From contig CAMHNQ010000016.1 of the NCBI GenBank assembly GCA_946186495.1, forward strand, positions 1 to 49,823: a stretch of 49,823 nt of DNA, in the 5' to 3' direction. The DNA is from an uncultured Bacteroidales bacterium (GTDB lineage: Bacteria; Bacteroidota; Bacteroidia; Bacteroidales; WCHB1-69). Each line of letters begins with the position of its first letter. The first letter of the stretch is position 1. The position numbers and the translations under genes are program-made. The notes under the pieces were generated by a model, which was not told the DNA's origin, made no database searches, and worked only from the letters and a program-made list of their open reading frames with translations. This document shows positions 4,469-13,214 of the stretch, one piece after another.

Positions 4469-6310
4469 TAATAACCTATTGAAATGTTCTTTCAGCTCGC
4501 CCACCTCGAACGGGAGACCCATAACCTTGTTGTACTGGGTCATCGGACATTCGGGGAACTTCGTGCGGAGGTAGCCGGCGAACTGTCCGTTGTTGAGCTC
4601 GCAGACGACGATCTTCTTGTACTTCTTGAAGATGTCGCCGGTGTTCTTGGGCAGCGGGCAGATATAGTTGAAGTGGGTGTATGCCACTTTCTTGCCTTCC
4701 TTGTTCATCTCTTCCACGGCGAGGGTGAGGGCGCCGGCGGTGCCGCCCCAGCCCACCACGAGGAGTTCGGCGTCGGGGTTGCCGGTGACTTCCTGGTCGG
4801 GGATGTCGTTGGCCACGCGGTTGACTTTCTCCTGGCGGTTATAGACCATCAGGGCGTGGTTTTCGGGGTCGGTGCTCAGCGGTCCGTCGGGGCATTTCTC
4901 AAGGCCGCCCACGCGGTGTCTGAGGCCTTCCATGCCGGGCAGTGCCCATTCGCGTGCGAAGGTGACGGGGTCGCGGCGGAAAGGTCTGTAGTTGGGATCG
5001 TTGGGGGTGGCGAGGCGGGGTTTGATTTCCGGCATGTCGGCCATCTTGGGGATGCGGAACAGCTGGGAGCCGTTGCCGAGGTAGCCGTCGGTGAGCAGGA
5101 TGACGGGGGTCATGTGCTCCAAGGCGACCTTGGCGGCGTTGAAGGCCCAGTAGAAGCAGTTGGCGCTGGAAGAGGCGGCCATGACCACGAGGGGAGCCTC
5201 GCCGTTGCGGCCGTAGAGTGCCTGGTTCAGGTCGCTCTGCTCGGTTTTGGTGGGCAGGCCCGTGGAGGGGCCGCCGCGCTGCACGTCAACGACGACGAGG
5301 GGCAGTTCGACCATGACGGCCAGGCCGAGGGCTTCGCTCTTGAGGGAGAGGCCGGGGCCGGAGGTGGAGGTGCAGGCCAGTGCGCCGGCGTAGGAGGCGC
5401 CGATGGCGGAGCAGACGCCCGCGATCTCGTCTTCGGCCTGGAAGACCCGTGCGCCCAAGGATTTGTGCTTTGACAACTCCACCATCACATCCGTGGCGGG
5501 GGTGATGGGGTAGGAGCCGAGGAAGAGCCGGCGGCCGGATTTCTCGGATGCGGCCAAGAGGCCCCAGGCGGTGGCCACGTTGCCCGTGATGTTGCGGTAA
5601 CGGCCCTTGGGCATCTGGTCGGCGTGCGCCACCTCGAATATATGGGAGTGCATGACTTCCAGCTTGTCGGCGTACTCGTAGCCTTCCGTCAGCACGGCCT
5701 TGTTCAGCTTGACGATCTCGGGCTTCTTGGCGAACTTGCGCTCTAAATAGGCGTAGGTCTGGTCGAGTTTCTTGTGGGTGGCGTAGAAGATGATGCCCAG
5801 CGCGAACATGTTGCGGCAGCGGTCGGCGGTCTTCTTGTCGGCCCCCTGCTCCTTGCCGATGCGTTCGGTGAACGAGGTGACGGGCGCCTTGATGATGGTG
5901 TAGGCGCGGTCCATCTCGTCGGTGAACGGGTTGTCGTGCTCGGTGTAGCCTGCCTTCTCAAGCGCCTCGTCGGTGAACGTGTCGATGTCGACGATCACGG
6001 TGGCCCCTTTCTTGGCCCATTTGAGGTTCGACTTCAGGGAGGCCGGATTCATGGCGACTAAGATGTCGCATTTGTCGCCCGAACTGTAGATATGGTTACC
6101 CACATGAACTTGATAGCCGGACACGCCGGCGATGGTGTTGTGAGGGGCGCGAATTTCGGCCGGGTAGTCGGGGAATGTGGCGATGTCGTTGCCTGTCAGG
6201 GCGGAGGCGTCCGAGAACAAGGTTCCCGAAAGCTGCATGCCGTCGCCAGAGTCTCCCGCAAAACGGACGACAATGTCGTCAATTTTTGTGATTTGCTCTT
6301 GTGATGCCAT
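4460..6310 (-). CDS. korA: 2-oxoglutarate:ferredoxin oxidoreductase, alpha subunit (gamma-alpha fusion)
   Basis: A 616-residue subunit. Residues 1-200 are the gamma domain (VVRFAGDSGDGMQLSGTLFS and the FPDYPAEIRAP segment), which binds CoA. Residues about 235-440 are the pyrimidine-binding domain I (GNVATAWGLLAASEKSGRRL, then TSTSGPGLSLKSEALG). The rest is domain II, including the VVGWGGTAGA motif. This fused arrangement is normal for the KorAB type. With KorB it forms the complete enzyme that links carbon flow to reduced ferredoxin in a cell apparently relying on ferredoxin-based central metabolism. It has its own promoter at 6453-6483 and a leader of about 135 nt. Confidence 0.96.
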   Translation of the reverse strand: MASQEQITKIDDIVVRFAGDSGDGMQLSGTLFSDASALTGNDIATFPDYPAEIRAPHNTIAGVSGYQVHVGNHIYSSGDKCDILVAMNPASLKSNLKWAKKGATVIVDIDTFTDEALEKAGYTEHDNPFTDEMDRAYTIIKAPVTSFTERIGKEQGADKKTADRCRNMFALGIIFYATHKKLDQTYAYLERKFAKKPEIVKLNKAVLTEGYEYADKLEVMHSHIFEVAHADQMPKGRYRNITGNVATAWGLLAASEKSGRRLFLGSYPITPATDVMVELSKHKSLGARVFQAEDEIAGVCSAIGASYAGALACTSTSGPGLSLKSEALGLAVMVELPLVVVDVQRGGPSTGLPTKTEQSDLNQALYGRNGEAPLVVMAASSSANCFYWAFNAAKVALEHMTPVILLTDGYLGNGSQLFRIPKMADMPEIKPRLATPNDPNYRPFRRDPVTFAREWALPGMEGLRHRVGGLEKCPDGPLSTDPENHALMVYNRQEKVNRVANDIPDQEVTGNPDAELLVVGWGGTAGALTLAVEEMNKEGKKVAYTHFNYICPLPKNTGDIFKKYKKIVVCELNNGQFAGYLRTKFPECPMTQYNKVMGLPFEVGELKEHFNRLLND

Positions 6311-6452
6311 ACAATCTTGGTTTTATTGCTGTATATTATATTAATGTAGTCAGAATAATCAATCCTATCCGCAAAACGTTACAGCCGAAAATCATGCAAC
6401 TGCAAATGACACAATGTCTTGGCTTTTCGTCTGCACTTGTTTTTACTCACGG

Positions 6453-6483
6453 CAAAAATATCAAAATTACTGAATACTCCAAA
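6453..6483 (-). promoter_or_regulatory. korAB promoter with -33 and -7 boxes
   Basis: On the minus strand, TTTG (6480-6483) and TATTTTTG (6453-6460) are separated by 19 bp, matching the Bacteroidota -33/-7 promoter consensus. Transcription would start near 6445 and give a korA leader of about 135 nt. The remainder of 6311-6519 shows no other feature I can name; no xseB gene is present there. Confidence 0.7.
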
Positions 6484-6519
6484 CACTATTTTGAGAAAAA
6501 GTGGAGGCTGTTCGTCGCC

Positions 6520-7914
6520 TCACGGCAGGCTGTCCACCGTGGAGGCTGTTTGGCCGTCGTAGAGCAGGGTGACGATCCGGTCGCCCGCCTGCAGGTCGCG
6601 GGCGCGGGTCACCGCCTTGCCGTCTTTCAGGGTGATGCTGTAGCCGCGTTTCAGGACGTTCTCGGGGCTGAGCAGGCGGAGCTTCCCCTCCACGGAGTCG
6701 CACTCCAGCCGCCTTTTGCGCAGGCAGCCTGAGCTTGCGCGGGGCAGCATCGCTGCGGCCTGGCTGAGTTGCTGCTGTTCCCGGCGGAGGTTGAGCTGCA
6801 TTCCCGTCGCGAGCTGCTGCACCAGCGACTTCAGCCGGAACGACTGGTTCAGGGTGAGCTCCTTCGACTTGAAGACGAGTTCTTTGCAGGTCTCCTCCAA
6901 ACGGTTCCGGTGCTCGTCGACGACTTTGGGCAGCTTGTACTGGAGGGCGGTTTCGGTGCGGACGAACAGCTGCCTGGCGTCAGCGACCCGTGCTTGTGCG
7001 AGCTGCGCGATGAGGGCCATGCGGCTGTTGAGGGCGTCCTCGAAGCGGCGGAAGTCCTCGATGAGGGAGAAGGCGACATCCGTGGGGGTGATGAAGTGGG
7101 CGTGCGCCACCATGTCGGTGACCGTCAGGTTGGTGGAGTGGCCGATGCCGGTCAGCACGGGCAGGGGGAAGGTGGCCACGCGGCGGGTGAGGGTGTAGTC
7201 GTCGTAGCAGCTCATGCCCACGTCGCCGCCGCCGCCCCTCACGATGACCACCGCGTCGAAGTCCGTCCGGCGGCCCTCGATGCGCTCGAGTTGTCCGAGG
7301 ATGCCGGCGATGGCCTTCTCGCCCTGCAGGATCGACGGGAACAGCTCGGTGTGGAAGCTGTAGCCCGGCTCGTTGTCCCTCAGGGTCTGCATGAAGTCGC
7401 TGTAGCCCTTGCTGGTCTCCACGGAGATGACCGCCACGCGCTTGGGCACGGGCGGCATGGCGAGCTTGCGGTTGCGCTCGAACACGCCCTCCTTTTTGAG
7501 GCGTTCTATGACCTCCTGCCGGTTGCGCGCCATTTCGCCCAGTGTGTAGGCGGGCTCCACGTCCTCGATGTGCAGCGCCAGCCCGTGTTTCGGACTGAAC
7601 TGCACCGTGGCGAGGCAGAGGATGCGGATGTTCTCCTTCAGCGGCTCCCCCGTGATCTGGACGAACCGCCGGTTGATGTCCTGGAAGTTCGCCGACCAGA
7701 TGACCGCCCGCATCTCCGTCTTGATGGTGTTGCCCTCGCGCTCCACCAGCTCCGGATAGCAGTGGCCGCTGTAGGGGTAGTAGTTGAGCTTCAGGATCTC
7801 CGCCTTGATGTAGTAGGGGCGGGTGTAGGTGCGCTCGATCACCTTGTGGATGCTCATGGCCACATCCGACAGGGAATAGACCGTGTGGTTTTTGAAGGTT
7901 TCTCGTTCTTGCAT
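6520..7914 (-). CDS. xseA: Exodeoxyribonuclease VII large subunit
   Basis: A 464-residue catalytic subunit of exonuclease VII, which degrades single-stranded DNA from either end during repair. It has the N-terminal OB-fold (residues 10-115, including YYIKAEILKLNYYPYSGHCY), the catalytic domain with VAVISVETSKGYSDF and the strongly conserved VIVRGGGGDVGMSCYDDY and GIGHSTN motifs (about 230-300), a long coiled-coil, and a C-terminal segment (LKRGYSITLKDGKAV). The start at 7914 is chosen because upstream in-frame sequence belongs to algH in another frame. The small subunit gene xseB, often adjacent, is not visible within this window. Confidence 0.94.
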   Translation of the reverse strand: MQERETFKNHTVYSLSDVAMSIHKVIERTYTRPYYIKAEILKLNYYPYSGHCYPELVEREGNTIKTEMRAVIWSANFQDINRRFVQITGEPLKENIRILCLATVQFSPKHGLALHIEDVEPAYTLGEMARNRQEVIERLKKEGVFERNRKLAMPPVPKRVAVISVETSKGYSDFMQTLRDNEPGYSFHTELFPSILQGEKAIAGILGQLERIEGRRTDFDAVVIVRGGGGDVGMSCYDDYTLTRRVATFPLPVLTGIGHSTNLTVTDMVAHAHFITPTDVAFSLIEDFRRFEDALNSRMALIAQLAQARVADARQLFVRTETALQYKLPKVVDEHRNRLEETCKELVFKSKELTLNQSFRLKSLVQQLATGMQLNLRREQQQLSQAAAMLPRASSGCLRKRRLECDSVEGKLRLLSPENVLKRGYSITLKDGKAVTRARDLQAGDRIVTLLYDGQTASTVDSLP

Positions 7915-7970
7915 GTCGCTTGGGGATTTGAATGTTGCCGGGGGACGGGGAGGGTGCGGCCGCCCGCTTC

Positions 7971-8552
7971 TCAGTTGAATGTCAGGTTTCTCGGGATTTT
8001 CAGCCAATGCTCGTACCCGGGGCCTAAACGATGGACTGTGCGCGCCCAGATGTCCTCGGCCGGTGTGTCGAAGACGAGCGACTGGGTGGCGGGGGCCACC
8101 ACCCACATGTTGCGCTCCAGCTCGTGCTCCAGCTGCCCGGGCGACCAGCCTGCGTAGCCGATCATGAACTTGGACTTCAGGTTGGCGATGGCGTGGTGCT
8201 CGATGATGGAAATCAGCACGGGGTTGTAGCCGACGAAGACGCCGGGGAGGAGCCGCGAGGCTTCGGGGCAGGACTCGAAGCTGTGGAGCAGGAATACCGC
8301 CTCGGCCAGCACCGGGCCGCCGAAGAAGACCGGGTCGTCCACCTTGATGTCGTTGACCAGCTCGTGGACAGAGTGGGGGAGCTGCCGGTTGATGATCAAC
8401 CCGGCGGTGTGCCCCTCCTCGAAGTCGGTCAGCAGCACCACCGAATGGTTGAAGAACGGGTCGTTGAAATAGGGTGTGGCCACCAGCAACCGCCCGGCTT
8501 CCAAGGGGATGCCGGTGGGCTGGACATGGAGATAGTCGTTGTATAATTCCAT
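7971..8552 (-). CDS. algH: YqgE/AlgH family protein
   Basis: A 193-residue protein of the UPF0301 (YqgE/AlgH) family. Characteristic segments are GRLLVATPYFNDPFFNHSVV near the N-terminus, GLIINRQLP, the FFGGPV motif, and GYAGWSPGQLEHELERNMW near the C-terminus. The biochemical role of the family is not settled; it was first linked to alginate regulation in Pseudomonas. The start at 8552 lies just downstream of a TACCTTTG box at 8569-8576; longer frames begin upstream of that box. xseA follows after 56 bp on the same strand, so the two are probably co-transcribed. Confidence 0.9.
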   Translation of the reverse strand: MELYNDYLHVQPTGIPLEAGRLLVATPYFNDPFFNHSVVLLTDFEEGHTAGLIINRQLPHSVHELVNDIKVDDPVFFGGPVLAEAVFLLHSFESCPEASRLLPGVFVGYNPVLISIIEHHAIANLKSKFMIGYAGWSPGQLEHELERNMWVVAPATQSLVFDTPAEDIWARTVHRLGPGYEHWLKIPRNLTFN

Positions 8553-8568
8553 TGGATGAAAATTCGGG

Positions 8569-8576
8569 CAAAGGTA
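8569..8576 (-). promoter_or_regulatory. Promoter -7 box (TACCTTTG) of algH-xseA
   Basis: TACCTTTG lies on the minus strand 17 bp before the algH ATG. No -33 TTTG is seen at the usual spacing. Confidence 0.6.
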
Positions 8577-8662
8577 CACAAATTTCGGACAACATGACCA
8601 CGCAATCGACAAACATGCCAAAATGTCGTCTCCGCCGGTCTGCGGATCCTGCGGGAGGCCGC

Positions 8663-9877
8663 TCACATTCTGCTGCAGGCCACCACCACCCGCCGGTTGT
8701 CAGACAGGGTGCAGCCGAACAGGTAGTGCGTGTCTCCGTCTTTGATTTTCAACGTTTTGCGCAGCTCTTCAGCAGACAGGGGGAAGTTCCTGACGGCCAC
8801 GCTTGCGGAGGTGACGGGGAGGGGCTCTTTTGCCATCTTGCGCGGGTGGAACTCGCGGACTGCGTTGACATGGAAAATCCGTCCCGGGAAACCTTCCCGT
8901 AACTCGTCCGAGGTGAAAAGGTTGGTGTTGTGCGCCACTTTCGAGACCCTGAACCGCTCCGACACAGTGTTGGAGATGCCGGCCTTCATCACGGCGGCGT
9001 TCGGCTCGTACAGGTAGGCGCCCAACGCCGTGGCGATGCGGGGCGGGGTGGCGCGTTCGGCATCCACGGTGGTTTCGACGCGGCATACCGCGCCGTTGAC
9101 AATGTCCGCAGCTACGATGGCGGTGCCGTGGCCCGTCGCGCACGAACGGCCTCCCTGCTCAGCGGAGGCCTTCTCGCGGGATAGCAGGAACACGGCCTCC
9201 TTGCATTCCCCCTCCACCGCCACCACGTGGACGGCGAATGTTTCGGGAAGGTCGCGCAGGGTCTGGCGAATGTCGATCATGGGCGACAACTTGACCATCA
9301 GGGTGCTGCACTTGTCCAAAAGGGCGGATTTCCATTCGAGGAGGTTGGGGGTGCAGTCGGAAATAGAGACCACGCGGCGCCCGTCGGGGTCGCGTCGTGA
9401 CGGGTCGAGGTAGATCATGTCAACGGCCCCGACGGAACCCAGGTGCTCCTCCATTATGCCGTTTATAACCTGTATATTGTTGATTCCAAATATCTTGCTG
9501 TTATGGCAGAACAGCTCGCACAGCTCCTGTTGCGGTTCGACGTAGATCCCTTGGCTGAACTTCCGCGCGAAGGCGACGGTGTCGACTCCGAAGCCGCCGC
9601 TGAAGTCCGCGAAGGTTTCCCCCTCCGCAACGGAGGCTTTGTAGTCGGCGGTCTGCGACGACGAGCACTGCTCCAGGGAGACTCGTTTCGGGTAGAGAAT
9701 GCCCTCGGCCGCATACCATTCGGGCAGCTTCTCCTTGGCTTTCTGTCGGCCGGCTATCTGCTGCAGCGCGACGTGCATGTCAACTTGCGGGTCTTTCGGA
9801 GGGTGCAGGGCGAGCCGGGCCACGTTGTCGGAGGCATGGGCGGCGATGTATTGTCGGGTGGGGTCGTTGATGTTCAT
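8663..9877 (-). CDS. PG1098-like class I SAM-dependent methyltransferase with THUMP-like domain
   Basis: A 404-residue protein of a Bacteroidota family known from Porphyromonas gingivalis PG1098. The Rossmann methyltransferase core spans about residues 85-240, with the SAM loop FADFSGGFGVDTVAFARK and the DMIYLDPSRRD motif, which takes the place of the catalytic DPPY/NPPY type loop. A C-terminal ferredoxin-like/THUMP-like domain (about 320-404) follows. An RNA or nucleic-acid substrate is likely from the architecture, but the target is not known. It is transcribed divergently from yidC. Confidence 0.85.
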   Translation of the reverse strand: MNINDPTRQYIAAHASDNVARLALHPPKDPQVDMHVALQQIAGRQKAKEKLPEWYAAEGILYPKRVSLEQCSSSQTADYKASVAEGETFADFSGGFGVDTVAFARKFSQGIYVEPQQELCELFCHNSKIFGINNIQVINGIMEEHLGSVGAVDMIYLDPSRRDPDGRRVVSISDCTPNLLEWKSALLDKCSTLMVKLSPMIDIRQTLRDLPETFAVHVVAVEGECKEAVFLLSREKASAEQGGRSCATGHGTAIVAADIVNGAVCRVETTVDAERATPPRIATALGAYLYEPNAAVMKAGISNTVSERFRVSKVAHNTNLFTSDELREGFPGRIFHVNAVREFHPRKMAKEPLPVTSASVAVRNFPLSAEELRKTLKIKDGDTHYLFGCTLSDNRRVVVACSRM

Positions 9878-9896
9878 AGGGATGCTTTTGAGCGTG

Positions 9897-9904
9897 CAAA
9901 GGTA
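9897..9904 (-). promoter_or_regulatory. Promoter -7 box (TACCTTTG) of the methyltransferase gene
   Basis: TACCTTTG on the minus strand, 20 bp upstream of the ATG at 9877. It forms a divergent pair with the yidC promoter box at 9984-9991. Confidence 0.6.
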
Positions 9905-9983
9905 GCATTTTTATTGTCATGCGCCAAAATGCATTCTGCCGTGGGCGATTTAACGGTTCGGATGAGCGTATGTTTTTTTTTCG

Positions 9984-9991
9984 TACTTTTG
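9984..9991 (+). promoter_or_regulatory. Promoter -7 box (TACTTTTG) of yidC
   Basis: TACTTTTG followed by CCGCC, 21 bp before the yidC ATG, matches the Bacteroidota -7 consensus. Confidence 0.65.
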
Positions 9992-10012
9992 CCGCCAATT
10001 TAAATTTGGAAA

Positions 10013-11953
10013 ATGGACAAGAACACAGTTATCGGTCTGTTGCTGATTTTCGCGTTGTTTCTGGGGTTTAGTTTCTACCAGACTTCGCAGGTGAAGAAGC
10101 AGCAGGCTGCGCAGGAAGCGCAGATGCAACAGGAAATGGAGAAGGAGGCGGAGGAAGCCGCCAAGACGCTGTCCCTCGACAGCCAGTCGGATACGTCCCG
10201 TTTGGAAGGGACATCCGCCGTCGCGACTCTCACGCCCGCCCAGCGGTTCTCCAACGCCCAGGTGGGGGATGGCGACTATGTGGTGGAGACCGGCAAAGCC
10301 CTCTACTATTTCAGCAAGAAAGGCGGTTACCTGAAGCAGGTCGAGCTCAAGGACGTCTATCGCTACACCCCGAAGGGCGCCCCCAAGCAACCCTTGGTCA
10401 TCTACGAGGACGGCTCCAACGAGATGGCCGTGAAGCTGATGCTCCGCGATCAGACGGAGATATCCACCGCCGACTGCTACTTTGTGGCCAATGTGGACGA
10501 CAAACTCGTTGTGGATGAGCAACATAACAAACTCTCCCTCCGCATATACCCGAACGCCGGCGTCGATTCCGCCCAATGCCAGGTCCTCGACCGGAAATCC
10601 TATATCGAATACCTCTACACCTTCTCCAAGGATGACTACAAGTTCGACTATGAGGTGAACTTCGTCAACATGGAGCCCTATCTCTACCCGAACCGCCGCA
10701 GTTTCACCCTGACGTGGAACGCCCAGCCGAAGTGCGTGGAGAAGAACTACGACTACGAGAAGAACATCACCTCCATATATTATATGGACAATGGTGACGA
10801 GGTGGACAATCTGGACGAGCGAAAGGCGGACAAGAAAGACTTCACCTCCCCGCTGAAGTGGGTCTCCTTCAAGCAGCAGTTCTTCACGTCCAGCCTGGTC
10901 ACGAAGGAGCAGCCGTTCACTTCGGGCACCCTGGGCGTGCAGCCGCCCGAAAAGAGCGAGAAGCTTGTCCTCAAGGACTGTGCTGCGGAGCTGGACTTCG
11001 AGATGCCCGACCTGAACAAGGGGCATTTCGGCATGTTCATGTTCGTTGGCCCGAACCAGTATCGCCTGTTGAAGGAGTATGACGTGAAGCTGGAGCGTCA
11101 GGTGCCGTTGGGCTGGGGCTTCTTCCTGCTCCAGTGGATAAACCGCTTCATCATCATCCCGGTGTTCAACTGGTTGGAGGCCTACGGCTTGAGTTATGGC
11201 CTCATCATCCTGATACTCACCATCTTCATCAAGATAGTGGTGTTGCCTGTGAGTTACAAAACCTACATGTCGTCGGCCAAGATGCGTGCGCTGAGGCCCG
11301 AGATCGAGGCGTTGAACGAGAAATACCCGAAAGAGGAGGACATGATGAAGAAGCAGCAGGCCACCATGGCTCTCTACCGCAGTGCGGGGGTGAAACCCGC
11401 CGGCGGTTGCGTGCCCATGCTCCTGCAGATGCCCATCCTCATTGCCATGTACCGCTTCTTCCCGGCCGCGTACGAGCTGCGGCAGAAGTCGTTCCTCTGG
11501 GCCGAGGACCTCTCGACCTATGACTCCATCTGGAATTTCGGCCGCAACATCCCACTGCTCGGCGACCACCTCAGCCTCTTCACCCTGCTGATGACCGCCG
11601 CCACCATCGTCTATACTTGGCTGAACAACAAGCTGATGGCGCCGACACAAGGCAACAAGGACCAGCAGCGCATGATGAACATCATGATGTACATGATGCC
11701 GTTCATGTTCTTCTTCATGTTCAACAACTTCGCCTCCGGCCTCACCTACTACTACCTGCTCTTCAACCTCGCCACATTCCTGCAGATGTTCATCTTCCGC
11801 ATCGCCGTCGATGACAACAAACTCCGCGCCCAGATGCAGGAGAACATGAAGAAGCCCGTGAAAAAGTCCCGCTGGGAGCAGAGGATGGAAGAATTCCAAA
11901 AGCAACAGCAACAGATGCTTAAACAGCAGCAACAAGGCCAGAAAAGAAAATAA
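10013..11953 (+). CDS. yidC: Membrane protein insertase YidC
   Basis: A 646-residue insertase that places proteins in the inner membrane, alone or with SecYEG. An N-terminal membrane anchor (VIGLLLIFALFLGFSFY) is followed by a coiled, Gln/Glu-rich linker, a large periplasmic P1 domain (about 75-345), and the conserved insertase core. The core begins near 365 (LQWINRFIIIPVFNWLEAYG) and includes a KMRALRPEIEALNEKYPKE cytoplasmic loop, the GGCVPMLLQMPILIAMYRFF segment and further membrane helices. The C-terminal tail is basic and Gln-rich (KQQQQMLKQQQQGQKRK), suited to ribosome contact. Length and order are normal for Bacteroidota YidC. Confidence 0.96.
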   Translation: MDKNTVIGLLLIFALFLGFSFYQTSQVKKQQAAQEAQMQQEMEKEAEEAAKTLSLDSQSDTSRLEGTSAVATLTPAQRFSNAQVGDGDYVVETGKALYYFSKKGGYLKQVELKDVYRYTPKGAPKQPLVIYEDGSNEMAVKLMLRDQTEISTADCYFVANVDDKLVVDEQHNKLSLRIYPNAGVDSAQCQVLDRKSYIEYLYTFSKDDYKFDYEVNFVNMEPYLYPNRRSFTLTWNAQPKCVEKNYDYEKNITSIYYMDNGDEVDNLDERKADKKDFTSPLKWVSFKQQFFTSSLVTKEQPFTSGTLGVQPPEKSEKLVLKDCAAELDFEMPDLNKGHFGMFMFVGPNQYRLLKEYDVKLERQVPLGWGFFLLQWINRFIIIPVFNWLEAYGLSYGLIILILTIFIKIVVLPVSYKTYMSSAKMRALRPEIEALNEKYPKEEDMMKKQQATMALYRSAGVKPAGGCVPMLLQMPILIAMYRFFPAAYELRQKSFLWAEDLSTYDSIWNFGRNIPLLGDHLSLFTLLMTAATIVYTWLNNKLMAPTQGNKDQQRMMNIMMYMMPFMFFFMFNNFASGLTYYYLLFNLATFLQMFIFRIAVDDNKLRAQMQENMKKPVKKSRWEQRMEEFQKQQQQMLKQQQQGQKRK

Positions 11954-11989
11954 TTTAAAATTTATCGGAGCGTATTAACAAAAATTCTG

Positions 11990-11997
11990 TACTTTTG
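11990..11997 (+). promoter_or_regulatory. Promoter -7 box (TACTTTTG) of pur-parA
   Basis: TACTTTTG lies 35 bp upstream of the PUR-domain gene start. Because parA overlaps that gene, this promoter probably drives both and perhaps parB. Confidence 0.6.
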
Positions 11998-12032
11998 CGG
12001 TTTGAATTGAAATAATAAAAGTAACAAGCATT

Positions 12033-12380
12033 ATGGAAAATCAAGACAAAAACGAAGTGCTCTCCAGAGCTGTAAAAGCAGGAAAAAGAACCTATTTCTT
12101 CGATGTGAAGAGAAGTAGAAACGAGGAGATGTACCTGACAATCACGGAGAGCAAACGCAAGTTCAACGCCGACAACGGCAACTTCTTCTACGAGAAGCAC
12201 AAGATTTTCCTTTACAAGGAGGATTTTGAGAAATTCAAGAACGCCCTTTCCGGTGTGATTGAATTCATTGAGAACGGCACGGTTCCTGAGGAGGACGTCT
12301 TCTTCGAGAACGACAACTTCGAGAAAAACGACGATATGGACATGGGCATCAACTTCGACGATATTGACCTCTCGCTATAA
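12033..12380 (+). CDS. PUR-family (DUF3276) nucleic-acid-binding protein
   Basis: A 115-residue protein with the PUR/DUF3276 pattern: TYFFDVKRSRNEEMYLTITE, then FEKHKIFLYKEDFEKF-like sequence (residues 50-72), and a strongly acidic tail (EEDVFFENDNFEKNDDMDMG). The Borrelia homologue BpuR and eukaryotic Pur-alpha bind single-stranded DNA and RNA, so a role in nucleic-acid binding or RNA regulation is likely here. It overlaps parA by one base (TAATG), which indicates a shared transcript and coupled translation with the chromosome-segregation genes. Confidence 0.85.
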   Translation: MENQDKNEVLSRAVKAGKRTYFFDVKRSRNEEMYLTITESKRKFNADNGNFFYEKHKIFLYKEDFEKFKNALSGVIEFIENGTVPEEDVFFENDNFEKNDDMDMGINFDDIDLSL

Positions 12381-13153
12381 TGGGGAAGATTGTTGCGATT
12401 GTGAACCAGAAGGGCGGTGTCGGGAAGACGACCACCGCCGTCAACTTGGCGGCCTCCTTGGCACTGCTCGATTTCCGGGTGCTGCTCATTGACGCCGACC
12501 CGCAGGGCAATGCCTCCAGTGGCGTGGGCGTTTACCCTGACGACAATACCATCAGCATTTACGACTGTATCGTCAACGGCAAGATGGCCTCCGAGGCAGT
12601 GGTTGAGACCAAAACCCCCAACCTCTACCTCATGCCCGCCACCATCCACCTCGTCGGTGCCGAAATCGAAATGATCGAGTACGACCGCCGGGAATACCGC
12701 ATGCGCGACGCCCTGGTGGATGTCAAAAACGACTACGACTTCATCTTCATCGACTGCGCCCCCTCGCTCGGACTGGTGACTCTTAATGCCCTCGTGGCCG
12801 CCGACTCTGTCATCATCCCCGTGCAGTGCGAATACTTCGCCCTGGAAGGCCTCGGCAAACTGCTCAACACCATCCGCATCGTACAGTCGAACATGAACCC
12901 CAACTTAGCCATCGAAGGCATCCTCATGACCATGTACACCAACCGTTACAAGTCCGCCAACGCCGTCTATGAGGATGTGCGCTTCCATTGCCGCGACATC
13001 GTCTTCGACACCGTCATCACCAGAACGGTCAGACTCAGCGAGGCCCCAAGCTATGGACTCCCCATCGCTGTCTATGACATCAAGTCCGTTGGACATGTCA
13101 ACTACATGAACTTGGCCAAAGAGTTCCTGCTGAAAAACGGATACACGGTTTAA
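12380..13153 (+). CDS. parA: Chromosome partitioning ATPase ParA/Soj
   Basis: A 257-residue Walker-type ATPase that drives origin segregation together with ParB. It has the deviant Walker A motif KGGVGKTTTAVNLAASLA at residues 11-28, the DADPQGNASSG segment, and FIFIDCAPSLG as Walker B. The length is typical for chromosomal Soj-type ParA without an N-terminal regulatory domain. It overlaps the PUR gene and is followed by parB after a spacer made entirely of 7-bp repeats. Confidence 0.96.
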   Translation: MGKIVAIVNQKGGVGKTTTAVNLAASLALLDFRVLLIDADPQGNASSGVGVYPDDNTISIYDCIVNGKMASEAVVETKTPNLYLMPATIHLVGAEIEMIEYDRREYRMRDALVDVKNDYDFIFIDCAPSLGLVTLNALVAADSVIIPVQCEYFALEGLGKLLNTIRIVQSNMNPNLAIEGILMTMYTNRYKSANAVYEDVRFHCRDIVFDTVITRTVRLSEAPSYGLPIAVYDIKSVGHVNYMNLAKEFLLKNGYTV

Positions 13154-13214
13154 TGGTTATTGGTTATTGGTTATTGGTTATTGGTTATTGATTTGTGATT
13201 AATGATTTGTGATA
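13152..13214. repeat. Heptamer array in the parA-parB spacer
   Basis: Directly after the parA stop codon come five tandem units of ggttatt, then diverged units (gatttgtgattaatgatttgtgata) up to the parB ATG. The whole spacer is repeat. Copy-number change would move parB relative to parA but would not alter either coding sequence. Confidence 0.8.

Noticed and set aside
3404..5473. Two long frames (about 330 codons each) antisense to korB and korA
   Set aside because: Both are rich in Val, Gly and His with no domain features, as expected opposite a strongly GC3-biased gene.
6769..8157. 462-codon frame antisense to xseA
   Set aside because: Composition of a shadow frame; xseA on the other strand has all conserved motifs.
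7915..8616. In-frame N-terminal extension of xseA
   Set aside because: The extension overlaps algH in another frame and is Arg/Pro-rich junk; the OB-fold begins right after the ATG at 7914.
9950..11935. 661-codon open frame antisense to yidC
   Set aside because: It mirrors the yidC codon pattern, has no signal, domain or promoter, and its His/Val/Leu-rich composition is typical of a shadow frame in GC-rich coding DNA.
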